Of a stretch of DNA of 64,000 nucleotides, positions 27,226-34,202 are shown in pieces. Within the stretch, counting starts at the first letter, position 1, and every line of letters starts with the position of its first letter. The notes below the pieces were generated by a model, which made no database searches, was not told the origin of the DNA, and saw only the letters and a list, made by a program, of their open reading frames with translations. Source of the DNA: Granulicella sp. S156 (lineage in GTDB: Bacteria; Acidobacteriota; Terriglobia; Terriglobales; Acidobacteriaceae); the NCBI RefSeq assembly GCF_009766105.1, contig NZ_LMUH01000025.1:315190-379189 (forward strand). The letters run 5' to 3'. Both the position numbers and the translations under genes were made by a program.

Positions 27226-28095
27226 ATGATCAAGTCGGCTGACCGAAAACTGCCTTTCCTCAAAACGCTGTTGCTGCTCGCAGCCTCATCGCTGACTATC
27301 ACGTCACTCGCCCAGACTTCTGCGCCACCGCTGACTCCTCCACTGCCACTTGTTGCCGCTTCTGTCGCTGCGGCTCCCCCAGTCTTCGAAGCGGCCACGG
27401 TCAAGATAAACAAGTCCGGCAGTTCAGGCTCCCATTCCGATTTTGACGACGGGCGCTACTCTGCAACGAATATTGCGTTGAAAAACCTCATGCACCGTAG
27501 CGCCTACGGAGTACCGGAACCTCGGATTTTGGGCGGTCCGAAGTGGCTCGACTCGGAACGATTCGATATTGAGGCGAAGGTAGATAGTTCGTTCGTCGAT
27601 CAGATGCGAACGCTTAGCCCCGAGCAGCGCAAGCTTCAAAGGCAGGCGATGTTTCAGCAGCTTCTGGCTGACCGTTTCAAACTGGCCGTTCATTGGGAGA
27701 CACTAGAGCTTCCGGTCTATGCTCTAGTGGTCGCAAAAAATGGTCCCAAGCTTCAGGTATCGACGAAACCTGGCAGTGGTACGTCATCGAGCACCGGCCA
27801 GCTCACTGCCGAGGGTATGACTCTGGCGGAGATCGCCCAGGCATTGACACAGGAGTTGGCCACGGAACTGGGCCGCGTCGTTATCGATAAAACTGGAATC
27901 GCCGGAAGATACGACGTCACGCTCAAATGGACGCCAGATGCCAGCGGAGCTCCGGCGGACAATGGGACAGAGAACAGCTCTGGCCCTTCGATCTTCACTG
28001 CTATGCAGGAACAGCTTGGACTAAAGCTGGAGTCTACAAAAGGGCCAGTACAGGTGCTCGTCATCGATCATGTTGAGATGCCTTCGGAAAATTAG
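27226..28095 (+). CDS. TIGR03435 family protein (soil-associated)
   Basis: A 289-aa exported protein with a signal peptide (LPFLKTLLLLAASSLTITSLAQ) after the ATG at 27226. Hallmarks of TIGR03435: PPVFEAATVKINKSG, the early motif NIALKNLMHRSAYGVPEPRILGGP (given here as NIALKNLMHRSAYG and PRILGGP), LDSERFDIEAK, the MFQQLLADRFKLAVHWE block, YALVVAKNGPKLQ and a C-terminal DKTGIAGRYDVTLKWTPD and DHVEMPSEN. The family is abundant in Acidobacteria and its function is unknown. It follows the MBOAT stop closely but has no good SD at the upstream frame, so a separate unit is possible. Confidence 0.93.
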   Translation: MIKSADRKLPFLKTLLLLAASSLTITSLAQTSAPPLTPPLPLVAASVAAAPPVFEAATVKINKSGSSGSHSDFDDGRYSATNIALKNLMHRSAYGVPEPRILGGPKWLDSERFDIEAKVDSSFVDQMRTLSPEQRKLQRQAMFQQLLADRFKLAVHWETLELPVYALVVAKNGPKLQVSTKPGSGTSSSTGQLTAEGMTLAEIAQALTQELATELGRVVIDKTGIAGRYDVTLKWTPDASGAPADNGTENSSGPSIFTAMQEQLGLKLESTKGPVQVLVIDHVEMPSEN

Positions 28096-28146
28096 GGCAA
28101 TTTCGCCCATAGTGAGATGCGGTTCTTTTCTTCCCTTCCCATACGT

Positions 28147-28293
28147 TGTCATCTCGACCGGAGGCGGCGCTTTTGCCGCCGTAGCGGAGAGACCTGCAGC
28201 TTGCCCATGCAGGCATGATCGCCTGCGCGGACAACCTGCAGGTCTCTCCACTTCGCATGACGATAAAGCCATCATGCTTCGGTCGAGATGACA
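28147..28293. repeat. Dispersed inverted-repeat element, copy A (TGTCATCTCGACC)
   Basis: Starts TGTCATCTCGACCGGAGG and ends with CTTCGGTCGAGATGACA. Inside are a GCGGC/GCCGC stem, GGAGAGACCTGCAG and its counterpart CTGCAGGTCTCTCC, so the whole unit folds into a long imperfect hairpin. Its left and right halves match those of copy B at 31620-31821 when that copy is reverse-complemented. Non-coding. Confidence 0.8.
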
Positions 28294-28325
28294 ATTTTGT
28301 GGTGGTTCTGTAGTGGTGTTTGTCA

Positions 28326-28455
28326 CGCGGTTAATGAAAAATGCTTTAGAAGTTGCTGAAAAAGTCGCAGCGCGCTGAAGCGCGTTACCTCTGCGGCTAA
28401 AGCCGAGTCGCAATGGAAGCATTTACGGCACGGGTAAACCCGTGCCGTAAACGAA
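28326..28455. repeat. Palindromic downstream region of the HAD gene
   Basis: Contains a 14-bp perfect hairpin TTTACGGCACGGGT (28422-28435) with ACCCGTGCCGTAAA (28438-28451), plus two smaller stems (AGCGCG/CGCGCT around 28368-28382 and CGGCTAAAGCCG at 28394-28405). It lies just 3' of the minus-strand HAD gene and could act as its terminator; the chain of small stems also looks like a repetitive extragenic palindrome. Confidence 0.5.
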
Positions 28456-28476
28456 ACACTCCTTTTCCAGCCCCCT

Positions 28477-29187
28477 CTACAACCCGAGTGCTGCAGGCCA
28501 TTCCGACGCGTGGTCGACAAGGGCGTCAGGCTGTGCGCCCGCCAGAGCATGAGGGGACAAGCCGAAAGCGCATCCGAGGGTACGAGCCCCGCAACCGCGG
28601 CCCGTGAGCACATCGACATCCGTGTCTCCGATCATGACCACCTCATCTGCCTGTAGCGGACGTTCGGAACGTTCCGCGAAAATCGCGTTGGCTTCAGCGA
28701 TGAGGGTCAACAGTCCCTGCGGGTCGGGCTTCTTGGTGGGAAAAGAGTCGCCGCCGTAGTTCTGGAAGAAGAACGGGGCAAGCCCTAACTGCGTGCAGAT
28801 GTCGAGGGAAGGGCCGACCGGTTTGTTGGTCAGCACCGCCATAAGAATGTGCGGATAGCGACTGCGAATGTGCTCTAGCGATGCGAGCACCCCCTCATAG
28901 ACGAGGGTGTTATCGAGCTTATGCACGCGATAGTAGCGAATAAAGAAATCAAGCGCCTCGCGCAGAACACTCTCGTCATGAATACTGGCGTCGAGGTCTC
29001 CGGGATCGCCCAGAGCGCGGCGAACCAGCATCGCCGCGCCATCACCGATATAGCTTGCAATGACTGCATTCGGCAGCGGCGGCTTGCCAAGATGCTCGAG
29101 CATTGCATTGACCGAGTTGCAAAGGTCAAGAGAAGAGTTGATCAGGGTACCGTCGAGATCGAAGACCAGCAAGCGTGGAACAGGCAT
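28477..29187 (-). CDS. HAD-superfamily phosphatase, phosphoglycolate phosphatase-like
   Basis: A 236-aa haloacid-dehalogenase hydrolase of the Gph type. Motif I LLVFDLDGTLINSS (nucleophile Asp10 and acid/base Asp12) is followed by a helical cap domain (about 20-90), motif II MAVLTNK, motif III Lys in PTKKPDPQGLL and motif IV MIGDTDVDVLTGRGCGA. All catalytic residues are present. Phosphoglycolate is the default substrate of this subgroup, though closely similar enzymes act on other phosphates (pyrophosphatase, indole-glycerol phosphate and others). Upstream lies the 115-bp repeat copy 2; there is no operon partner tightly linked. Confidence 0.9.
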   Translation of the reverse strand: MPVPRLLVFDLDGTLINSSLDLCNSVNAMLEHLGKPPLPNAVIASYIGDGAAMLVRRALGDPGDLDASIHDESVLREALDFFIRYYRVHKLDNTLVYEGVLASLEHIRSRYPHILMAVLTNKPVGPSLDICTQLGLAPFFFQNYGGDSFPTKKPDPQGLLTLIAEANAIFAERSERPLQADEVVMIGDTDVDVLTGRGCGARTLGCAFGLSPHALAGAQPDALVDHASEWPAALGL

Positions 29188-29202
29188 GAAGCTAGTTTAG
29201 GG

Positions 29203-29317
29203 TAGAGCAGTTACCGTATTCATGTAGAGTGGACAACCCCTGCGAGTGCTGTTTTTCTTGGGAAAAAACAGCGCATAGACCTGTGGCTCGCTCTGCACCT
29301 ATACGGGAACTGCTCTA
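29203..29317. repeat. 115-bp palindrome-ended element, copy 2
   Basis: Same length and orientation as 18746-18860. Left end TAGAGCAGTTACCGTAT (one change from the perfect arm) and right end ATACGGGAACTGCTCTA (29301-29317). The internal hairpin is kept with one mismatch. The final CTA (29315-29317) is the stop codon of the minus-strand gene that ends at 29315, so the element defines that gene's C-terminus. Confidence 0.85.
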
Positions 29318-30169
29318 GCGAGGTGTGACCTCGATATCGCCGGAGCCAGTATGAATCTCCAGGGGATCGCCGCCGCCATTGATGGACGCGGTGAGATGGT
29401 GCCGGGAGTTATCATCCTGCTTTGGAGCTCCCGGGAAGTTGACATGGATATCACCAGAGCCGGTCGCGGCCTGCAGGTTGAAGTGCGAATCCGGGTTCAG
29501 ATGCAGACGCACTGAGCCCGAACCGCTGGTCACGGTGGAAGAACTCGCAAGCCGCCCATTGGCTTCAATATCGCCAGAACCGGTACGGAGAGTGAGCGCA
29601 CCGTTGAATTCGTGGATACGAACGCTCCCCGAACCGGTCTTAGCCTTCACATCGCCGGCAGCATCCTGCTGCAGTTCAATGTCTCCGGAGCCGGTTTGAA
29701 GTTCCGCCGGACCATGAATACCGTGAGCGCGCACATCCCCGGAGCCGGTTGCCGCCGAAAGATAGCGGCCGACATCGGCGACTTCGATGTCACCTGACCC
29801 GCTATGCAGATTGAGCGCGACCGCGGCGGGAACGGATAGATCATAGTCGATCGAGATGTTGTTGAGCAGGCTGCGGTCGGTCGTCTCGCCGATGCGAATC
29901 TGATTTCCATTCTGCACGATCGGCGGATTGTCGATGATGCGCTGCTCGCGTGACTTGACGTCGCCGAAGGAGCTCCAACTGGCGTGAACGTGGCCCTTTA
30001 TATGTACCTGGTTATCACTGGATGGGGTGATCCTGATGTCTCCTGCTCCAGTGGAGACATAGACATCGGCCTGGGACGAGACACTGAGCGTGCGTTCGAA
30101 GGTGTTATCCGCATAGGCCGCAGTGGCGACTGCCAGGAGCGTTGAGGCGGCGAGAAGTTGAAGTTTCAT
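29315..30169 (-). CDS. Exported DUF4097-like beta-solenoid protein
   Basis: A 284-aa protein starting at ATG 30169 (GGAG 9 nt upstream) with a signal peptide (KLQLLAASTLLAVATAAYA). The mature part is built of short repeats around the phrase TGSGDI (for example VSTGAGDIRI, HSGSGDIEV, QTGSGDIELQ, RTGSGDIEA, TSGSGSVRL, HTGSGDIEV), about every 20 residues, which is the DUF4097/'adhesin-like' right-handed beta-solenoid pattern. Function is unknown; surface or periplasmic location is expected. It follows the MacA-like gene on the same strand after a 102-bp gap. Its last codon comes from the end of a 115-bp repeat, so its C-terminus may have been trimmed. Confidence 0.85.
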   Translation of the reverse strand: MKLQLLAASTLLAVATAAYADNTFERTLSVSSQADVYVSTGAGDIRITPSSDNQVHIKGHVHASWSSFGDVKSREQRIIDNPPIVQNGNQIRIGETTDRSLLNNISIDYDLSVPAAVALNLHSGSGDIEVADVGRYLSAATGSGDVRAHGIHGPAELQTGSGDIELQQDAAGDVKAKTGSGSVRIHEFNGALTLRTGSGDIEANGRLASSSTVTSGSGSVRLHLNPDSHFNLQAATGSGDIHVNFPGAPKQDDNSRHHLTASINGGGDPLEIHTGSGDIEVTPR

Positions 30170-30271
30170 GATGGCGGCTCCTTGAAGAATCGAAGATGAA
30201 TCAAAAGTGTTCAGCAATAAATTACTAGAACAGGATTGAGGTAAAAATTACTAAACCAAGGTTGAGACAAA

Positions 30272-31543
30272 TTAAGACGTTTGTTGCAGGACAACCGCAT
30301 CGCCCGATTTCAGGCCGGAAGTAATTTCGATGCGGCTTCCGTTGGAAAGGCCTACTTTGATCGGAACGATACGGTGCCCGTCTTTGCCGTGCGCATCGGG
30401 TACCCATACAGTTGCATTGCGATCCTTGTCGTAGAGGACGGCTTGTTCGGGGACAGTGAGTACATTTTTGTGTTCCTCGAGCACGATTTCCGCGTTGGCG
30501 GTCATATTCGCCTTCAGCTCGCCACCGGGGTTCTCGATAGAGATCTGCACCTCGAAGGTCGTGACATTGTCCTTCTCGACGCCGAGTGGAGCGATCTTCG
30601 TTACTTTGCCCTGGAATGTCTTGTCGCGGAAGCTCTGGACCTTGATCCGCGCGGCCTGGCCCAGGTACACCTTGCCGATGTCAGACTCGTCCACCTTGCC
30701 CTTGACGTAGACCTCATGGATGTCGCCGAGCGTCATGACCAGCGTGGCGGTGCTGCCCAATACCAGGATGGAGCTGACTGCATCGCCCATCTGCACATCG
30801 CGGGAGAGCACGACACCGTCGATGGGAGAGGTGATAGTGGTGTAGCTGAGTTGCTCTTCGAGCTGCTTGAGCGAGGCCTCAGCCGCGGCAACCTGGGCCT
30901 GGGCCTGGCGTTGCTTGGCGCTGTCGACGATGATCTGAGAGACGGCGCGGTCGCGCGTATTCGCAGCGGCGCGATATTGCTGCTCGGCAGTGTCGAGGGC
31001 CTGTTGCGAGACGACGCCATCCTTCTGCATGGCGAGAGAGCGCTTATACGTGTGTTCGAGCATGGGAAGGTCCGGAGCCTCAGCCGCAACCTTGTCATAT
31101 TCGACCGCAGCACTGGCAGAGCGCGCATTGGCCTCTGCGCCGTCCAACCCTGCCTTCTGCGCGGCGACCTGGTCGAGGATCTCCTGCTGGTCAAGCTGCG
31201 CCAGCACCTGGCCGGTGCGGACGGTCTGGTTGATGTCCGTATCGAGCTTCGTGACGATGCCGCTGGCCTTGGATTTGACCTCGACCTCGGTAATAGGCTG
31301 CACCTTGCCGGTGGCTACGACCGAACGAGCAACATCCCCCAGCTCAGCCTTGCCGAGCTGCGAAGGATCCAGCGGCGAGGAGCTGCCCAGCGTCTTGGCG
31401 GCTACAACGCCGCCGGTGACCAGAACAATGGCAATGACGCCAAGTACGATCCAAAGTCTTCTGCGAGATTTGCGTGACGAGTTCAACGTATCCCCCAAGC
31501 TTTCGAGTGCTCGATGAGACAGGATACGCAGAGATGTATACAT
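30272..31543 (-). CDS. MacA/HlyD-like membrane-fusion protein (efflux adaptor)
   Basis: A 423-aa periplasmic adaptor. A single N-terminal membrane helix (RLWIVLGVIAIVLVTGGVVAA, about 30-50) is followed by a biotinyl-lipoyl half (VKSKASGIVTKLDTDINQTV), a long alpha-hairpin (about 110-230, Ala/Gln-rich), the second lipoyl half (TTITSPIDGVVLSRDVQMGD) and beta-barrel plus C-terminal domains (KIAPLGVEKDNVTTFEVQI, LTVPEQAVLYDKD). This is the RND/ABC (MacA-type) adaptor layout. The ATG at 31543 has no good SD; a TTG at 31486 with GGGGA upstream is an alternative start. No MacB-type ABC permease or other pump is adjacent, so its partner is unknown. Confidence 0.9.
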   Translation of the reverse strand: MYTSLRILSHRALESLGDTLNSSRKSRRRLWIVLGVIAIVLVTGGVVAAKTLGSSSPLDPSQLGKAELGDVARSVVATGKVQPITEVEVKSKASGIVTKLDTDINQTVRTGQVLAQLDQQEILDQVAAQKAGLDGAEANARSASAAVEYDKVAAEAPDLPMLEHTYKRSLAMQKDGVVSQQALDTAEQQYRAAANTRDRAVSQIIVDSAKQRQAQAQVAAAEASLKQLEEQLSYTTITSPIDGVVLSRDVQMGDAVSSILVLGSTATLVMTLGDIHEVYVKGKVDESDIGKVYLGQAARIKVQSFRDKTFQGKVTKIAPLGVEKDNVTTFEVQISIENPGGELKANMTANAEIVLEEHKNVLTVPEQAVLYDKDRNATVWVPDAHGKDGHRIVPIKVGLSNGSRIEITSGLKSGDAVVLQQTS

Positions 31544-31619
31544 TGGTTCCGCGAGTTGCGGAAAGAGGTCTAGGACATTTTCATAAATAGTGGGTCTTAG
31601 GAGCGAACCACCCCAGAAC

Positions 31620-31821
31620 TGTCATCTCGACCGGAGCAGGATGGTTTTATCGTCATGCGGAGTGGAGAGACCTGTAGGTTGCAGAGCGCGATGCGAATGT
31701 TTGTGGCGCGCTTTGCATCAAGATCTGCAGGTTGTCTGGGCAGGCAAAGGTGCCCGCGCGAGCAACCTGCAGGTCTCTCCGCTACGGCGGCTAAAAAACG
31801 CCGCCTTCGGTCGAGATGACA
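31620..31821. repeat. Dispersed inverted-repeat element, copy B
   Basis: Begins TGTCATCTCGACCGGAGC and ends GGTCGAGATGACA. Its reverse complement matches copy A (28147-28293) in both outer halves of about 50-60 bp, but the centre is ~55 bp longer. The two copies are in opposite orientation and bracket about 3.3 kb. It fills most of the 333-bp lexA-MacA spacer. Confidence 0.8.
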
Positions 31822-31876
31822 AGGTATGGTGGGGGGGCGAAAAACCATATTACACAATATGATCGGTGAAAATGCT

Positions 31877-32482
31877 CTAGGCGTACTTCCGTAGGACGCC
31901 TAACACCTTGCCCTGAATACTCACATTCGAGGCCGGAGCGTAGATCGGGGCCATCTCCGTATTGGAGGGCTGCAACCGGATGAGGTTGCCCTCCCGGTAG
32001 AAACGCTTGAGCGTGGCGTCGGCGCCGTCGATCAGAGCGACGATGATCTCTCCCTCGCGTGCGGTACGGGTCCTCTCGACGAGCACATAGTCTCCAGAGA
32101 CGATATGTTCATCGCGCATGGAATCCCCGCGAACCTCCAGGGCATAGACCTCGCGGTTGCCGATAATATCGCCCAGCGAGATCGATTCGGCAGTCTCAAT
32201 GGCCTCGACCGGCTTGCCCGCCGCGATGCGGCCCAGCAGAGGAAGGCGGTCGAAGCCCTTCTTCGCCGAGCGCTGGGGCAGAACATCAATAGACCGGCTT
32301 CGATTGTGGGCACGCTGGAGCAAGCCTTTGTTCTGCAGGTTGGTGACGTGTTTATGCACCGTGGCCAACGAATTCAGGCCGAGGCCTGAAGCGATCTCCT
32401 CATACGAAGGAGAGTAGCCGTTCCTGGTGGTAAAGCTCGAAAGAAAGTCGATGACTTCTTTTTGCCGCCGCGTAATCGCCAT
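31877..32482 (-). CDS. lexA: LexA repressor (SOS response)
   Basis: SOS repressor, 201 aa, normal length. N-terminal winged helix (MAITRRQKEVIDFLSSFTTR, then NGYSPSYEEIASGLGL, residues ~1-65) and a C-terminal S24 peptidase domain. Autocleavage residues are all visible: the Ala88-Gly89 bond in RIAAGKPV, Ser121 in VRGDSM and Lys159 in ATLKRF. RecA-stimulated self-cleavage frees damage-inducible genes. It is divergent from the dienelactone hydrolase gene with 184 bp between; I could not identify a convincing LexA box there. Confidence 0.96.
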   Translation of the reverse strand: MAITRRQKEVIDFLSSFTTRNGYSPSYEEIASGLGLNSLATVHKHVTNLQNKGLLQRAHNRSRSIDVLPQRSAKKGFDRLPLLGRIAAGKPVEAIETAESISLGDIIGNREVYALEVRGDSMRDEHIVSGDYVLVERTRTAREGEIIVALIDGADATLKRFYREGNLIRLQPSNTEMAPIYAPASNVSIQGKVLGVLRKYA

Positions 32483-32666
32483 GCGGACATTCTAGCGAAT
32501 AAAAAGCGAATTGCAAGTGGGGGAATACGATTTGTTATCAAAAGGCACTTTTTCTCGCCAAAATGAACCCTGCAATAAATCATCGCTCTCTCCAGGAACC
32601 TTGAGGAAAACAGTGCAGCTTTTCACGGGTATCCTTCGTCTGATGGCAATGAAGGAGAGCAACATA

Positions 32667-33353
32667 ATGAGCGAGTGGGTCAATTTAAAAGCAGCCGACG
32701 GACATGAACTTTCGGCCTATGTGGCAAAGCCTGTAGGGGAACCAATCGGCGCGCTGGTGGTGATACAGGAGATCTTCGGAGTGAACCCGTCGATCCAACA
32801 CGTTGCAGACAGCTATGCGAAGGAGGGATTTCTGGCGATCGCACCGGCGATCTTCGATCGTTTCGAACGTGGTCTCGAGCTGACCTACGGAGAGGACGAC
32901 ATGAAGAGGGCCTTCGAACTCTATGGAAAGCTCGATCCTGCGGTGCAACTCCTGGATGTCGCTGCGGCTTTCAAGCATGTAAAGGCTGCCGGGAAAAAAG
33001 TTGGCGTCCTTGGGTACTGCTACGGAGGCTTGTTGACCTGGCTGAGCACAACTCGCGCCAAAGCCCTCCAGATACAGCCGGATGCGGGCGTCGGATACTA
33101 CGCGGGCGGGATCGGTAAGGTGGCTGCAGAAGAGCCTGTCTGCCCTGTCGCATTGCACTTTGGTGCAGATGATGACCACATCGGCAGCGACCAGGTCAAT
33201 GCCGTACGGAACGCACATCCTGAAGTAGAGATCTTCCTCTATGAGGGTGTCGGCCACGCGTTCGCCAACCCAGATCGCCCCAGCTATAACGCAGAGGCGG
33301 CAAAACTGGCCGACGAGCGCTCCTTGGCGTTCCTGAAGAAGCACCTTGGGTAA
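32667..33353 (+). CDS. Dienelactone hydrolase family protein
   Basis: A 228-aa cytosolic alpha/beta-hydrolase. ATG 32667 has GGAGA upstream and the family start MSEWVNLKAADGHELSAYV; the longer frame upstream is not conserved. Motifs: VVIQEIFGVN with the conserved Glu36, nucleophile Cys118 in VLGYCYGG, Asp in HFGADDDHI and His in EGVGHAF near 198. The Cys-Asp-His triad is the DLH signature. Carboxymethylenebutenolidase activity is the name-giving reaction, but many members act on other esters. Divergent from lexA and ended by its own hairpin. Confidence 0.93.
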   Translation: MSEWVNLKAADGHELSAYVAKPVGEPIGALVVIQEIFGVNPSIQHVADSYAKEGFLAIAPAIFDRFERGLELTYGEDDMKRAFELYGKLDPAVQLLDVAAAFKHVKAAGKKVGVLGYCYGGLLTWLSTTRAKALQIQPDAGVGYYAGGIGKVAAEEPVCPVALHFGADDDHIGSDQVNAVRNAHPEVEIFLYEGVGHAFANPDRPSYNAEAAKLADERSLAFLKKHLG

Positions 33354-33362
33354 AGCAGAAGA

Positions 33363-33510
33363 TAGAGCGTAGAGGATAGAGACGGCGAGGCCAAAAGGCA
33401 GCCGTCTCTATTCCTTTAAAGGCGACCGAAAGAAGGTAAACCAAGCGAATACATCTGGTTTGGGCACAAGAGAGAGCCCCAATTTCGCAATCTCTATCCT
33501 CTCCGCTCTA
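33363..33510. repeat. Long-distance inverted repeat downstream of DLH
   Basis: TAGAGCGTAGAGGATAGAGA (33363-33382) and its near-perfect reverse complement at 33491-33510 (one mismatch in 20) enclose about 108 bp, with a 10-bp stem TAGAGACGGC/GCCGTCTCTA (33377-33386, 33401-33410) nested inside the left part that probably ends the DLH transcript. Confidence 0.55.
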
Positions 33511-33604
33511 TTCTCTACACTCTGCCTTTAATTAGCGTGCTATTCTTAATTGGACACTGAGAGAAGTGGACTAGAGCACAGAGAATCAGGAGTACGTTAC
33601 AGCC

Positions 33605-33871
33605 GTGTTGGCACCCGCAAAGAAGACTGACATCATCACTAAATTCCGCACGCATGATTCGGACACTGGAAGTCCGGAAGTGCAGATTGCGATCCTCAGC
33701 GAGCGTATCGGTGAGCTGACCGAGCACTTCAAAACCCACAAGAAGGATCATGGTTCCCGCCGCGGTCTGCTGATGCTTGTGAGCAAGCGCCGCCGCCTTC
33801 TGGATTACCTGAAGAAGACGGATCCGGATCGCTATCGCGACGTTATCGGCAAGCTGGGTATCCGCAAGTAG
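33605..33871 (+). CDS. rpsO: 30S ribosomal protein S15
   Basis: An 88-aa primary 16S rRNA-binding protein of the small-subunit platform. The sequence is clear S15 ([22 protein letters not shown], written here as [15 protein letters not shown], then [23 protein letters not shown], shortened as [13 protein letters not shown] and [12 protein letters not shown]). Start is GTG at 33605 with GGAG 12 nt upstream; no ATG is available in frame. It precedes pnp by 331 bp, the usual conserved rpsO-pnp order. Confidence 0.96.
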   Translation: MLAPAKKTDIITKFRTHDSDTGSPEVQIAILSERIGELTEHFKTHKKDHGSRRGLLMLVSKRRRLLDYLKKTDPDRYRDVIGKLGIRK

Positions 33872-33894
33872 CTTGCACGTATCCCATCGAGGGC

Positions 33895-33918
33895 TGCGCA
33901 GCACAACTGTGCTGCGCA
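33895..33918 (+). other. RNA hairpin in rpsO 3' region
   Basis: TGCGCAGCAC (33895-33904) pairs with GTGCTGCGCA (33909-33918) around AACT, 24 bp after the rpsO stop. No T tract follows, so it may be a processing or stabilising stem rather than a terminator. Confidence 0.5.
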
Positions 33919-34090
33919 CTCTTCAGGAGTGTAGGAGAGTATTGAGTTCGCCAAGCGCCATGGATTGGATGGGAGCCCCTTCGAGCGTTCCCGTTCCCGC
34001 TGCCCTTAGCAGCGTTACCCAACGCTTGCCGCTTATGCTGCCGGTTTTCTGCACCCTCAACCCACCAAATTTTTATCATCCGTACCAAGG

Positions 34091-34127
34091 AGCCCCGCCC
34101 GAAGCTACTTCGGCGGGGCTTTCGTCT
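34091..34127 (+). terminator. Terminator/attenuator before pnp
   Basis: AGCCCCGCC (34091-34099) pairs with GGCGGGGCT (34112-34120) with an inner GAA/TTC stem and is followed by TTCGTCTT. It ends transcription from rpsO or attenuates read-through into pnp, 75 bp before the pnp ATG. The rest of the rpsO-pnp spacer (33872-34202) shows no gene. Confidence 0.75.
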
Positions 34128-34202
34128 TAGCCCCGCTCTCAGAGCGAGCTGGCGGACCTTTATAAAGCTTAGAGACAAAAGAAGAGAAGAAGAGGAACGT
34201 AC

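Noticed and set aside
28096-28476. CRISPR-like look of repeated GGAGAGACCTGCAG words
   Set aside because: Only two inverted words per element and no regularly spaced direct repeats; this is a dispersed hairpin element.
33873-34130. Plus-strand ORF between rpsO and pnp
   Set aside because: No SD, spans a terminator hairpin and has a low-complexity non-conserved look.
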